Source: Burkholderiaceae bacterium
GTDB lineage: Bacteria > Pseudomonadota > Gammaproteobacteria > Burkholderiales > Burkholderiaceae_C
Length of the DNA: 64,000 nt
Assembly (NCBI GenBank): GCA_018780645.1
Contig: JADMJJ010000011.1
Coordinates: forward strand, 402,880 to 466,879
Reading direction: 5' to 3'
The notes under the pieces were generated by a model. The model did not search any database. It worked only from the letters and a program-made list of their open reading frames with translations, and was not told where the DNA came from. The stretch's first letter is position 1; every line of letters starts with the position of its first letter. Below are positions 14,303-23,927 of the stretch, piece after piece. A program made the position numbers and the translations under genes.

Positions 14303-15143
14303 CCGCCAGCGGGGCTTCACCCTGGTCGAGTCGGTGATGGTGATCGTCATCACCGGCATCCTGGGCGCCATCGTCAGCATCTTCATCGTCGCGCCGGTTC
14401 AGGCCTATCTGGCCACGGCCGCGCGGGCCAATCTGGTCGATCAGGCCGACACGGCGCTGCGCCGCGTTTCGCGCGACCTGGCCATCGCGCTGCCCAACAG
14501 CACCCGCGTCAACGCCAGCGGCCGCAGTCTGGAACTGATACCGACCACCGGCGCGGCCCGCTATGCCACCGAAGGCGCCGGCAAGCTGGACTTTGGCGTG
14601 GACGCGACTGCCGACACCTCCTTCGACCTGGTCGGCCCGCCGCTGACGCTGGGCGTCGCGCAACAACTGGTGTTCTACAACCTCGGCCCCGACGTGCCCG
14701 ATGCCAATGCCTACGCGGCCAATGGCAGCGCGGCCGAGCAGCAGAATTCGAATCGCCGCAGCGCCGGCAATGGGGCCGGTGCGGCCAGCACGATCACGCT
14801 GAACTCGGCCGCCAATCTGCCGGCGGGCAGCCAGGCACCGCCCTACCGTGTCTATGCCGTGGCCGCGCCGGTCAGCTACCGTTGCGACCTGACCCCGGGC
14901 GTGCAGACCCTGACCCGCTACCAGGGCTACGGCTTCCAGGCCGTCCAGCCCGATCCGCCGGTTGGCGGGAGCAGCAGCATCCTGGCCAAGGGAGTGACGG
15001 ACTGCAAATTCAGCTACAGCGGCGAGCCCGTGGCCGCGCGCGCGGCCGTGGTCACTCTGCGCCTGACGCTCGGCACCAACACCGGCACCGGCGACGAAAC
15101 GGTTTCTCTCTACCATGCGGTCCATGTCGACAACCTGCCGTAG
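14280..15143 (+). CDS. mshO: Minor pilin-like protein MshO
   Basis: Pseudopilin-type protein of 287 residues. The leader MHPKLLSDRQRG is followed by FTLVESVMVIVITGILGAI, with Glu5 present. The remainder is a large globular domain with a conserved-looking Cys pair (RCDL and DCKF). The start ATG 14280 lies inside mshD and the end overlaps mshP by 29 bases. It is probably a GspJ/PilW-like member of the tip complex. Confidence 0.85.
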   Translation: MHPKLLSDRQRGFTLVESVMVIVITGILGAIVSIFIVAPVQAYLATAARANLVDQADTALRRVSRDLAIALPNSTRVNASGRSLELIPTTGAARYATEGAGKLDFGVDATADTSFDLVGPPLTLGVAQQLVFYNLGPDVPDANAYAANGSAAEQQNSNRRSAGNGAGAASTITLNSAANLPAGSQAPPYRVYAVAAPVSYRCDLTPGVQTLTRYQGYGFQAVQPDPPVGGSSSILAKGVTDCKFSYSGEPVAARAAVVTLRLTLGTNTGTGDETVSLYHAVHVDNLP

Positions 15144-15588
15144 TGCCAACCATAGGGCCAGCCACCGCGGGCAGCATCAGACGGGCTTCACGCTGGTCTC
15201 GGTGGTCTTCATCCTGGTCGTGCTGGCCGTGCTGGGCGCGGCCATGGCCAAGATGAGCATGCGCCAGCACCTCGGTTCGGCGGCGGAACTCGGCGCGGCG
15301 CGCGCCTACCAGGCGGCCTATGCCGGGCTGGAGTGGGCCAGTGTCCAGGTCTTGCGCAGTGCCTCGGCGCCGGCCTGCTTTGGCACGACCCAGATCGAAC
15401 TGGGCGACTTCCTGGTCAGCATCAACTGCACGCGCACCCAGGGAAGCGACGGCAGCACGGCCCTGAACTTCTACCAGCTCGTCGCGAATGCCTGCAACGC
15501 GCCCTCGGGCACCAGCTGCCCGAACACCACGGCCAGCGTGCAAGCGACCTATCTGGAGCGGCAGCTGAGCCGCATGGTGACGCGATGA
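15115..15588 (+). CDS. mshP: Minor pilin-like protein MshP
   Basis: Protein of 157 residues with a prepilin-type leader ending at Gly24 and a mature FTLVSVVFILVVLAVLGAA helix. The residue at mature position 5 is Ser, not Glu; loss of Glu5 is typical of tip subunits such as GspK. Four cysteines lie in the C-terminal half. The start ATG 15115 is inside mshO (a second ATG is at 15124), and the stop overlaps the mshQ start as ATGA. Confidence 0.83.
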   Translation: MRSMSTTCRSANHRASHRGQHQTGFTLVSVVFILVVLAVLGAAMAKMSMRQHLGSAAELGAARAYQAAYAGLEWASVQVLRSASAPACFGTTQIELGDFLVSINCTRTQGSDGSTALNFYQLVANACNAPSGTSCPNTTASVQATYLERQLSRMVTR

Positions 15589-18500
15589 GCCCATCCGCCC
15601 TGCGCTGCCTGTTCTGGGTGCTGCTGATGATGGCGCTGCCAGCCGGCGCCGCCAGCTACAGCTTCCCTGGCGCGCTGCCGCCCGGCTGCAGCGGCTCGAA
15701 CGGCACCTACAGCTGCGGCACGCTGACCCTGGCCTACACGGACACGGTGACGATTGCCTCGCCGAAGCCTGCCAAGATCACGATCAACGGCGCTTTGAGC
15801 GTCGGCGACAGCGCCACCATCAACAGCGCCGGCCAGGCGACCGACCTGACCCTCGTCGTCACCGGCACCCTGACCCTGGCCTATCAATCGGTGATACGTG
15901 CCGGCATCACCGCCGGTGCCGTTCAAAACGCGGACGGCTATGCCACGCTCGTTGGCTCGCTGACGACCGGTAGCGGCGCGATCTCGCTGGGCTATCTCAG
16001 CACCCTGAATGGCAACATCACCAGCAGCACCGGAGCGATCAACCTGGCCCAGGGCGTGGTCGTCAGCGGCGACGTCATCAGCAGCAGCGGTACCGTGGAC
16101 CTGGGCTACCAGACCCAGATCAGCGGCGATATCAGCACCAGTGGCCGGGTCACGCTGGCGCAGGCCAGCATCGTCAGCGGCGCGGTGAACGGGGCCGGCG
16201 GCGCTGTCAGCCTGGGCTACCAGACCAAGGTGGTGGGTCGCATCACCACCAGCTCGGGCACTATCACGCTGGATCAGGCTGCCATTGCGCAATCCTGCGT
16301 CAAGTCCACCTCCTCGGCCACCATCACCCTGGGCTACCAGGCCTCGGTCAACAGCGTCTGCTGTGGTGCCAGCTGCGGCAACAGCTGCGTGGTCAACAAC
16401 AGCAATGCGGCCATGCCGCCGGCCTGCAAACCCCCGCCGGTGGCCGAGTACCGCTTCGACGAATGCAGCTATAACGGCACCGCCGGCGAGGCCAAGGATT
16501 CGGTGGGCAGCAACCATGCGACCGCGGTCCTGGGTGCGGCCAACTCGGGCACCGCGCCGACCGTCGTCAACCGCTACGCCAATCTCAGCTTCACCGATGG
16601 CCGGCGCTATTTCACGCCGGGCTCGGCCATCTCGCTGAGCGGCGATTGGACGATCAGCGCCTGGGTCAAGTTTCCGCTGTCCTCTGGCGGCAGCCCGTAC
16701 CACGTGCTGGGCGCCATGGCCGGCGGCGGCGACGTGCTCTACCTCGACGGCAGCAACAATATGCGCTGGGGCGTTTACACACCGGGCTCGATTGTCCCGG
16801 GCACCTTTCAACTGGGTACGCTGAGCAGTGGCTGGCATCATCTGGCGGTGGTCGGCCAGGGCAGCAGCACGAAGCTCTACATCGACGGCACGCTCAAGGA
16901 GTCCGTCAATGCCAAGGCCAGCGGCAGCCTGGCCTATATCGGCGCCTCCTACGACACCGACGCCGGCACCCATGAGGGCATGAACAGCGGCCTCGACGAG
17001 TACCTGGTGTTTGCCAGTGCCCTCTCGGCGGCGGACATCAGCAGCATCCGCAGCAACCAGGCCGCGGGCAAGAACTACGACGGCAGCACACGCGCCGCGC
17101 CGGTCTGCCCCACCGGCCCAGGCAGCTTTGCCATCACCGGCACCGGCAGCGCCTCGACCTGCAGTCCTCAGGCCCTGACCATCACCGCACGCGACGGCAG
17201 CGGCAATACGCTGAGCAGCTACACCGGCACGGTGACCATCAGCACCTCCAGCGGCAAGGGCAACTGGTCGGCCGGCAGCAGCCCCGCGCCGTCAGGCACG
17301 CTGACGCCCGGTGCTGCCAATAGCGGACTGGCCAGCTACCAGTTTGCGGCCGGCGACGGTGGCGTGGTCAAGCTCGGGCTGAGCCACACGCTGGCCCAGG
17401 ACGTCACCGTCACCGTCGTGGACGCCGCAGCTGCCGGGTCGAGCAGCACTTCGGCGGCGATCCAGTACCGCGACAACGCCTTTGTGTTTGCCGAGGACAT
17501 CAGCAACAAGGTCAGCGGCAGCGATATTGCCGTGGCCGGGCGCCCGCACGACCACACGCTGAGCTACATCCGCCGGGATCCGACGACGGGCAGCTGCGGC
17601 GTGGCCACCGACTATGCCGGCAGCAAGACGCTGAAGTTCTGGCGCAGCGACAACGGCGGCAGCTGGGTCGCGCCGACCGTGGCTTCGCCGGCCCTGACCA
17701 TCCCCTCGGCTCAACCCGCCAGCAACAATCTGACACTGAACTTCGCGAGCGGCGTGGCCAGTTTCAACCTGGGCACAACCGACATCGGCCGCTACAGCCT
17801 GAACGCGCGCGATGACACGCTCAGCAGTGCGGCCAATGCCATCACCGGCAGCGGCAACATCCTGACGGTGCGCCCCTTCACCGTGCTGGTTTCAGCGATC
17901 AAGTACGGCGCGACCAACAACCCGAATGGCGCGGCCGTCACCGACCCCCTGTTCGCGCCGGCCGGAGCCAATTTCTCGGCCACCGTGGCCGCCTATCTGT
18001 GGGACGCGGCCATGCTCACCAACGGCGCCGACGCCGGCAGCACCGGCAGCCCGGCGAGCACGGCCAGCGAGGCGGCGATCAAGGTCGGCGGTCGCAGCAA
18101 CAGCTTCGCCAGCACCGTGAGCCTGAGCCCGCTGACCGGCAGCCAGACGCCTGCCGGCGGCACGCTAGGCAGCCTGAACAACGGCAGCATCGCCGGCGCC
18201 AGCTTCGCCAGCGGCACGGCTAGTGTAGGCAGCCTGCAGTACACCGAGGTCGGCAGCTTCGCGCTGAATACCACCGGCGTGGTCAGCAACTTCCTGGGCA
18301 GCGGCCTGGCGCTGAACGCCGTGGTGGTCAACGCCGGCGGGGTGCAGAACGCTCGGGTGGGTCGCTTCGCGCCGGCCAGCTTTGCCTTGACCTCGGCCAC
18401 GGTGGTCCACCGCAACAGCGCCAGCTGCGCGCCGGCCTCGACCTTCAGCTACCTGGACGAGAACTTCAAGCTGCAGTTCACGCTGACGGCCAAGAATGCG

Positions 18501-19334
18501 CTGGGCACCACCACGACCAACTACACCGGCGCCTTTGGTCTGCTGGATTTGGCCGCACCGGCCGGCTTTGGCCTGGCCGGCATCCAGGGCAGTACCACCT
18601 TCAAGACCACCAACAGCCGGCTCGCGCTGGTCAGCAGCAGCGGCAGCTGGTCCAGCGGCGTAGCCGCCAATGCGCAGCTGATTGCCGCAGCCAAGCGCGT
18701 CGCCGCGCCTGACGGCCCCTTCGACAGCGCCAAGTACGGCATTGCCGCCACCGACAGCGACGGCGTCACCATGAGCGGCCTGGATCTCGACACCGACAGC
18801 CCTGCCAACGGCAACGACCGTGTGTTGCTCGCCACAGTCCCGTTGCGTTTTGGGCGTTTGCAGCTGATGAATGCGATCGGCGCACAGAATCGCGACCTGG
18901 CCATGCCCTTGCTGGCCCAATATTGGAACGGCAGCGGCTTCGCCGACAACACGCTGGACAGCTGCACCCGCATCAGCAGCACTCATGTCAACTTTGGCAA
19001 CTACCGCAAGACCTTGACCTCCGCCGACAGCAATCTGCAAACCAGCCCCGTGACCGTGAGCGCGGGCCGCGCAAAGCTGATCCTGGGCAAACCGGGTGCC
19101 GGCCGCAGTGGCAGCTTCGACGTGGGCCTGAGCCTCTCGGCCAGCGCCACGGTCAGCACTTGCATGGCCAGCTTCAGCCCGTTGGCGGGTGATGCTGCCA
19201 CCACGGGTGCGGGCATGGGCTATCTGCGCGGTGCATGGTGCGGCAGCAGCTTCGACAAGGACCCCTCGGCCAGGGCCACGTTTGGCCTGTATCGTGGCGC
19301 CGACAATCTGCTCTACCAGAGAGAGAATTACTGA
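15585..19334 (+). CDS. mshQ: MshQ: large secreted LamG-domain adhesin-like protein
   Basis: Protein of 1249 residues with a signal peptide (MSPSALRCLFWVLLMMALPA, likely cut after GAA). Residues 98-255 form a repeat array in which LGY and LAQ/LDQ tripeptides alternate every 18-20 residues, read here as a beta-solenoid. A Cys-rich linker (255-292) is followed by a LamG/concanavalin-like domain around 285-490 (YRFDEC, ISAWVKF, WHHLAVV, LYIDGTLK). The long C-terminal half matches the beta-rich domain typical of MshQ proteins (DUF6701 by recall). The start is ATG 15585 overlapping the mshP stop. It probably sits at the pilus tip or surface; its binding target is unknown. Confidence 0.87.
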   Translation: MSPSALRCLFWVLLMMALPAGAASYSFPGALPPGCSGSNGTYSCGTLTLAYTDTVTIASPKPAKITINGALSVGDSATINSAGQATDLTLVVTGTLTLAYQSVIRAGITAGAVQNADGYATLVGSLTTGSGAISLGYLSTLNGNITSSTGAINLAQGVVVSGDVISSSGTVDLGYQTQISGDISTSGRVTLAQASIVSGAVNGAGGAVSLGYQTKVVGRITTSSGTITLDQAAIAQSCVKSTSSATITLGYQASVNSVCCGASCGNSCVVNNSNAAMPPACKPPPVAEYRFDECSYNGTAGEAKDSVGSNHATAVLGAANSGTAPTVVNRYANLSFTDGRRYFTPGSAISLSGDWTISAWVKFPLSSGGSPYHVLGAMAGGGDVLYLDGSNNMRWGVYTPGSIVPGTFQLGTLSSGWHHLAVVGQGSSTKLYIDGTLKESVNAKASGSLAYIGASYDTDAGTHEGMNSGLDEYLVFASALSAADISSIRSNQAAGKNYDGSTRAAPVCPTGPGSFAITGTGSASTCSPQALTITARDGSGNTLSSYTGTVTISTSSGKGNWSAGSSPAPSGTLTPGAANSGLASYQFAAGDGGVVKLGLSHTLAQDVTVTVVDAAAAGSSSTSAAIQYRDNAFVFAEDISNKVSGSDIAVAGRPHDHTLSYIRRDPTTGSCGVATDYAGSKTLKFWRSDNGGSWVAPTVASPALTIPSAQPASNNLTLNFASGVASFNLGTTDIGRYSLNARDDTLSSAANAITGSGNILTVRPFTVLVSAIKYGATNNPNGAAVTDPLFAPAGANFSATVAAYLWDAAMLTNGADAGSTGSPASTASEAAIKVGGRSNSFASTVSLSPLTGSQTPAGGTLGSLNNGSIAGASFASGTASVGSLQYTEVGSFALNTTGVVSNFLGSGLALNAVVVNAGGVQNARVGRFAPASFALTSATVVHRNSASCAPASTFSYLDENFKLQFTLTAKNALGTTTTNYTGAFGLLDLAAPAGFGLAGIQGSTTFKTTNSRLALVSSSGSWSSGVAANAQLIAAAKRVAAPDGPFDSAKYGIAATDSDGVTMSGLDLDTDSPANGNDRVLLATVPLRFGRLQLMNAIGAQNRDLAMPLLAQYWNGSGFADNTLDSCTRISSTHVNFGNYRKTLTSADSNLQTSPVTVSAGRAKLILGKPGAGRSGSFDVGLSLSASATVSTCMASFSPLAGDAATTGAGMGYLRGAWCGSSFDKDPSARATFGLYRGADNLLYQRENY

Positions 19335-19335
19335 G

Positions 19336-20367
19336 ATGAAATGGCCCTGGCAAGCGGTGCAGAACCGCCGGCAGCTGGTCCTGCACCTGACGCAGGACGG
19401 CTTGGCCTATGTGCTCGCCGAGCCCGCCGCCGGCGGGCCGATGCGAGTGCTGCGCTGGGGCGTCGAGCCACGGGGCGAAGCCAGCCTGCCCGAGTTTGCC
19501 CGCCGTGTGCGAGGTTTGGGCCTGGGCGCCGGGCAAGTCGTGGCCCTGCTGGGCGCCGAGCACTACCAGATCCTGAAGATCGAAACCCCCAATGTGCCGC
19601 AGGATGAGCTCAAGGCCGCCGCGCGCTGGCAGATCAAGGAAATGGTCGAGGCGCATCTGGATGACCTGACCCTGGATGTGATGCATGTCGGCGGTGATGC
19701 CCCGCGCGCGCAGAAGCATTTGTTCGTCGTCGCTGCGGCGAACAGCGCGCTGCGCGAGTTGACCGAGTGGGCGGCCAGCGCGGGGCTGAACCTCAGTGCG
19801 GTCGATATCTGGGAGAACGCGCAGCGCAATCTGCAGAGCGCCGCCGCCCAGCAAACGGGCCTGGCCGAGCGCGCCACGGCCGCCCTGATGGTCCAGAGCG
19901 GCAGCTGCCTGCTCACCGTCAGCGCCCAGGGCGAGCTGTTCTACACGCGGCGCCTGGACTGGGACGAACGCCTGCGCCAGCGTGCGTTGGGCGGTTTTGC
20001 GCCCAAGCCGGCCGCGCCGCCACCGCTGGGCTTCGAGTACATGCCCGGTGACGATATCGGTTTTGCCGATGAGGGCGCCGCCGCCGAGACCGAAGGCTCG
20101 GCCATGGTGATAGAACTGCAGCGCTCGATCGACGTCTGGGAGCGCTCCTGGCCCGACCTGCCGCTGGCGCTGCTGCATCTGAAGACCCCCGAGCACGACC
20201 GGGAACTGGCCACCCTGCTGCAGCGCGAGCTGGGCCTGCGCACCCAGGCCATGGAGCTGGCGCCGCTGTTCGGCGGTTTCGAGGCCACGGCCGACACTCT
20301 GGCCGCCTACGCCGCCTGCCTGCCCCTGCTGGGCGCCTTGCTGCGCAGCGAACAGCGCAAGCCTTGA
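19336..20367 (+). CDS. mshI: MSHA biogenesis protein MshI (PilM-like)
   Basis: Cytoplasmic actin-like PilM relative of 343 residues, with no membrane segment. PilM-type features are seen in the stretch ALLGAEHYQILKIETPNVPQ and the following ELKAAARWQIKEM, as in pilus assembly ATPase-fold proteins. The start ATG 19336 is one base after the mshQ stop. With the next two genes it forms the PilMNO-like inner-membrane alignment complex. Confidence 0.85.
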   Translation: MKWPWQAVQNRRQLVLHLTQDGLAYVLAEPAAGGPMRVLRWGVEPRGEASLPEFARRVRGLGLGAGQVVALLGAEHYQILKIETPNVPQDELKAAARWQIKEMVEAHLDDLTLDVMHVGGDAPRAQKHLFVVAAANSALRELTEWAASAGLNLSAVDIWENAQRNLQSAAAQQTGLAERATAALMVQSGSCLLTVSAQGELFYTRRLDWDERLRQRALGGFAPKPAAPPPLGFEYMPGDDIGFADEGAAAETEGSAMVIELQRSIDVWERSWPDLPLALLHLKTPEHDRELATLLQRELGLRTQAMELAPLFGGFEATADTLAAYAACLPLLGALLRSEQRKP

Positions 20368-20380
20368 GAGGCTACCCGCC

Positions 20381-21064
20381 ATGGCCCAGCAAATCAATCT
20401 CCTCACACCGATACTGCTCGCGCCCAAGCGCTATTTCTCGGCTGTCGCCATGGCGCAGGCCCTGGGTCTGCTGCTGGCCGGCGCCCTGCTGATCAGCGCC
20501 TGGCTGCTGTGGCAGGCGCGCCAGACGCGGCAGTCCTACCAGCAGATCCAGGCCGAGGCGAGCAACGAGCGCCAGGTCTTGATGGACGCACTGATGCGCC
20601 TGCCCGGCAACACCGACCCTGCGGCGCTGAACCAGCAGCTCGGCGCCTTGCAGCAGGGCCTGCTGCAGCGCCGGCAGATGCTGGACGAGCTCGGCCGCGG
20701 CCGTGCCTTGCCCGGCCAGAGCCACTCCGATCTGCTGCGCCTGCTGGCCCGCACCGTGCCGCCGCCGGTCTGGTTGACCGAGCTGCGCTGGAGCAGCGGC
20801 CGGCTGGAGCTGCAAGGCCTGACCCTGGAGCCGGCGGCGCTGCAGCCCTGGGTTCAGCAACTGGCCGGCCATGCGCTGCTCAGGGGCCAGCAGCTCGCGA
20901 CGGTAAAGGTCGAGCGTTTCGATGGCGGCGGCCCTGACCGCACCCTGGCGGCAGGCAGCGAGGCCGGCCCGGCGCTGCGCGGCGCCGCCAGACCGCGCTG
21001 GCGATTCACCCTGGTCAGCGCCAGCACGCCTGCTCCGGCAGCACCAAAGGCATCGGCACCATGA
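20381..21064 (+). CDS. PilN-like MSHA biogenesis protein
   Basis: Bitopic inner-membrane protein of 227 residues: a short cytoplasmic start with the INLL motif (MAQQINLLTP) that in PilN binds PilM, one membrane helix (about residues 24-45), then a periplasmic coiled coil and a ferredoxin-like fold. It starts 13 bases after mshI and overlaps mshJ by four bases. It performs the PilN role in the PilMNO-type complex. No separate gene letter is assigned with confidence. Confidence 0.83.
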   Translation: MAQQINLLTPILLAPKRYFSAVAMAQALGLLLAGALLISAWLLWQARQTRQSYQQIQAEASNERQVLMDALMRLPGNTDPAALNQQLGALQQGLLQRRQMLDELGRGRALPGQSHSDLLRLLARTVPPPVWLTELRWSSGRLELQGLTLEPAALQPWVQQLAGHALLRGQQLATVKVERFDGGGPDRTLAAGSEAGPALRGAARPRWRFTLVSASTPAPAAPKASAP

Positions 21065-21726
21065 AGCTCGACATCAACCGACTGCAGGGGCGCTGGCAGC
21101 AAAATTGGCAAACACAGGCCAAGCGCATAGACGCGCTGTCGCTGCGCGAACGCATGTTCCTGTTCCTGTCCATCGCCCTGGTGCTGGCGGCCGTGCTGGA
21201 CCAGTTCCTGATCGCCCCGCTCACCGCCGAACAGGCCAAGGCGCGACAGAACCAGCAGCGCCAGGCGACCGAGCTGAAGACGCTGCGCCAGCAGTTCGCC
21301 GAGGCAAGCCAGCTCAATGCCGCCGACAGCCCGCAGGGCCAGCTGCGCGCCGCCATCCGCGCCGCCCAGGGCGAGACACTGGAGCTCGATCAGCAGTTGC
21401 AGCAGCGCTCGGGCCTGCTGGACAACCAGTCGCAGCTGCCGGAGGTGATGGGGCGGCTGCTGCGCCAGCACGAGCGCCTGAGCCTGGTGAATCTGCACAC
21501 GCTGGATGAGGCCGCCCTGCCGCAGTCGAGCAGCGCCACCCAGTCCTCATTGAAATGGCGTGGGGTGGAGCTGCAGGTCAGCGGTGACTATCTGGACCTG
21601 ATGCGCTATCTGGCCGAGCTGGAGGCCGCGCTGCCCACGCTGCGCTGGGGCCAGCTGCGCCTGAGCCATGAATCTGGCCGGGCGCTGCTGCAACTGCAGG
21701 TGTTCCTGGTGGGAGGGCGGGCATGA
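21061..21726 (+). CDS. mshJ: PilO-like MSHA biogenesis protein MshJ
   Basis: Bitopic protein of 221 residues with one helix around residues 30-50 (MFLFLSIALVLAAVLDQFLI), a coiled coil rich in Gln/Ala, and a C-terminal periplasmic domain, as in PilO. The start ATG 21061 overlaps the previous stop as ATGA, and the end overlaps mshK the same way. It pairs with the PilN-like protein to link the platform to the secretin. Confidence 0.85.
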   Translation: MKLDINRLQGRWQQNWQTQAKRIDALSLRERMFLFLSIALVLAAVLDQFLIAPLTAEQAKARQNQQRQATELKTLRQQFAEASQLNAADSPQGQLRAAIRAAQGETLELDQQLQQRSGLLDNQSQLPEVMGRLLRQHERLSLVNLHTLDEAALPQSSSATQSSLKWRGVELQVSGDYLDLMRYLAELEAALPTLRWGQLRLSHESGRALLQLQVFLVGGRA

Positions 21727-22127
21727 AGATGCTGCTCTTGCTCTTGCTCGGTGTTCAGGCCCTGTCCGCCGGCGCCCAGGACCTGCTGCGCGACCCGACA
21801 CAGGCACCCGCCGCGGCTCGCCCCGCAGCACTGCCGGCCTCAGGAGCCGGACCTGCCGGCAGCAGCACCGAGCCCCAGCACATCATGGTGCTGAATGGCC
21901 GCCCCTATCTGATCGTTGCCGGTCGCCGTCTGGGCGTTGGCGACCCGTTGGGCGAGGCCCGAATCACCCGCATTGGCGATGGCGCCGTCTGGCTCAAGGA
22001 AGGCGGCGTGACGCGACGCCTCAGCCTCTACGCCGGGGTTGAGAAGCGCCCTGCCGGCACCGAGGGCGTCGCACCGAAAGCACGAACCCATATGGCCCCC
22101 CCAAAGAACAACAAGGAGCAGCCATGA
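21723..22127 (+). CDS. mshK: PilP/GspC-like MSHA biogenesis protein MshK
   Basis: Periplasmic protein of 134 residues with a signal peptide (MKMLLLLLLGVQALSAGAQ). A Pro/Ala-rich linker leads to a small beta domain around 50-105 (HIMVLNGRPYLIVAGRRLGV, DGAVWLKEGG) resembling the homology region of GspC/PilP. It likely connects the inner-membrane complex to MshL. It overlaps both neighbours by four bases. Confidence 0.83.
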   Translation: MKMLLLLLLGVQALSAGAQDLLRDPTQAPAAARPAALPASGAGPAGSSTEPQHIMVLNGRPYLIVAGRRLGVGDPLGEARITRIGDGAVWLKEGGVTRRLSLYAGVEKRPAGTEGVAPKARTHMAPPKNNKEQP

Positions 22128-23911
22128 TGATGAAACCTGGCCATTGCCAATTCTCACCGCCCGCCGCCCGCAGCCTGCTGACCTTGGCCGCCGTCGTCCT
22201 GCTCGCCGCCTGTGCCGACAAGCCGCTGAAGCTGGCCGATTCCGGCAACAGCATCCGCGCCGAGTTGCAGGCCCAGTCGCAGGCCGCCAACCGCCCCGCC
22301 GCTCCCAACTCGCAGGCCGCGGCCGCCGCGGCCGTGCCCCTGCCGGCCGAGCCGCCGCGCAGCGAGGCGGCGGGCGAACCCCGTTTCGATCTGGTCGTCA
22401 ACGGCGCGCCGATGCGCGATGTGTTCCTGTCCCTGGTTACCGATACCCGCTACAGCATGCTGGTCCACCCCGATGTCACCGGCCAACTGTCGGTGACCCT
22501 GAAGGGGGTGACCCTGCGCGAGGCGCTGGAGTCCATACGCGACGTCTACGGCTATGACTTCAGGATTGAGGGTCGGCGCATCACCGTCTATCCGCCGACG
22601 ATGCAGACCCGCATCTACACCCTCAACTACCTGCACAATCAGCGCAAGGGGCGCAGCGAGGTGCGCGTCAGCTCGGGCTCGGCGCCGGTGCAGCCCAACT
22701 CCGGTGGCACAGGCAGCACCGGTAACACGCCAGCCGCCGGCACGGCCATCGCGCAACCCGACAGCAGTCAGATTTCGACCACCACCGACAACGATTTCTG
22801 GGCCGAAACCACGGCCGCGCTGAAGGCCCTGCTGCGCAATGAGCCGGGCCGCGCGGTGATCGCCAGCCCGCAGGCCGGCACCATCGCCGTGCGCGCGATG
22901 CCCGACGAGCTCCGCCACATCGAGTCCTTTCTGCGCTCCACCCGCGCCTCGGTCGAGCGCCAGGTCATGCTGGAGGCCAAGATCGTCGAGGTCGAACTGC
23001 GCGAGGGCTATCAGAGCGGCATCGACTGGTCGATCTTGCGCAACCGCGGCGCGGTGGGCCAGACCAGCGTCAACCCGTCGATACCGACCGGGGTGAACAC
23101 CATCATCAACCCGCTGGTCAGCAATTCGAACCGGCTTCCGGTACTGTCCACCTCATCCGCCGGCGCGGTGCTGGGCGATCTGGTCGGTGTGCCGGTGGCC
23201 GGCTCCGGCGCCTTCGGCCTGGCGCTGTCGCGCGGTGGCTTCCAGGCGCTTTTGAGCTTTCTGGAGACCCATGGCGATGTGCAGATCCTGTCCAGCCCGC
23301 GGGTGGCCACACTGAACAACCAGAAGGCCGTGCTCAAGGTCGGCACCGACGACTACTTCGTCACCGGCATCACCGGCACCAGCAACAACACCAACAATAA
23401 CACCACGACCAACAACAACACGCAGACGGTGCCGACCCTGACCTTGACGCCGTTCTTCTCGGGCATTGCCCTGGACGTCACGCCGCAGATCGACGAGGCG
23501 AACATGATTACCCTGCACATCCACCCCTCGGTGACCTCGGTGACCGAGAAGGTCAAGCAGGTGGATCTGGGCACGGTGGGCACCTTCCGCCTGCCGCTGG
23601 CCTCCAGCAGCACCAACGAGACCGACACGGTGGTGAAGATCGCCGACGGCAACATCGTCGCCATCGGCGGCCTGATGCAGATGGAGTCCGCCCGCCGCGG
23701 CTCCGGCCTGCCCGGCAGCGGCGACAACGCCCTCACCAGCACCCTGTTCGGCAACCGCGCAAACACCGCCCGCAAGCGCGAGCTGGTGGTGCTGATCAAG
23801 CCCACTATCATCCGCAGCGCGGAAGATTGGGAGCAGCTCAATCAGCAGAGCAGCGCGGCGCTGGAGGCGATGGACGCCAAGCGCAGAGTGATTACCGTCA
23901 ACGGAAAGTAG
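22124..23911 (+). CDS. mshL: MSHA outer-membrane secretin MshL
   Basis: Secretin that forms the outer-membrane channel for the pilus, 595 residues. The lipobox LLAAC puts the lipidated Cys at residue 30. An N-terminal STN/N0-like domain (around 88-165, FDLVVNGAPMRDVFLSLVTD) is followed by an N1-type domain and the secretin core (around 280-570), which contains VQILSSPRVATLNNQKAVLK and VVKIADGNIVAIGGLMQ. An Asn/Thr tract (NNTNNNTTTNNN) interrupts the core near 420. AAGGAG precedes ATG 22124. It is the last gene of the locus. Confidence 0.93.
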   Translation: MMMKPGHCQFSPPAARSLLTLAAVVLLAACADKPLKLADSGNSIRAELQAQSQAANRPAAPNSQAAAAAAVPLPAEPPRSEAAGEPRFDLVVNGAPMRDVFLSLVTDTRYSMLVHPDVTGQLSVTLKGVTLREALESIRDVYGYDFRIEGRRITVYPPTMQTRIYTLNYLHNQRKGRSEVRVSSGSAPVQPNSGGTGSTGNTPAAGTAIAQPDSSQISTTTDNDFWAETTAALKALLRNEPGRAVIASPQAGTIAVRAMPDELRHIESFLRSTRASVERQVMLEAKIVEVELREGYQSGIDWSILRNRGAVGQTSVNPSIPTGVNTIINPLVSNSNRLPVLSTSSAGAVLGDLVGVPVAGSGAFGLALSRGGFQALLSFLETHGDVQILSSPRVATLNNQKAVLKVGTDDYFVTGITGTSNNTNNNTTTNNNTQTVPTLTLTPFFSGIALDVTPQIDEANMITLHIHPSVTSVTEKVKQVDLGTVGTFRLPLASSSTNETDTVVKIADGNIVAIGGLMQMESARRGSGLPGSGDNALTSTLFGNRANTARKRELVVLIKPTIIRSAEDWEQLNQQSSAALEAMDAKRRVITVNGK

Positions 23912-23927
23912 CCCTTGCAGCGAAGGC

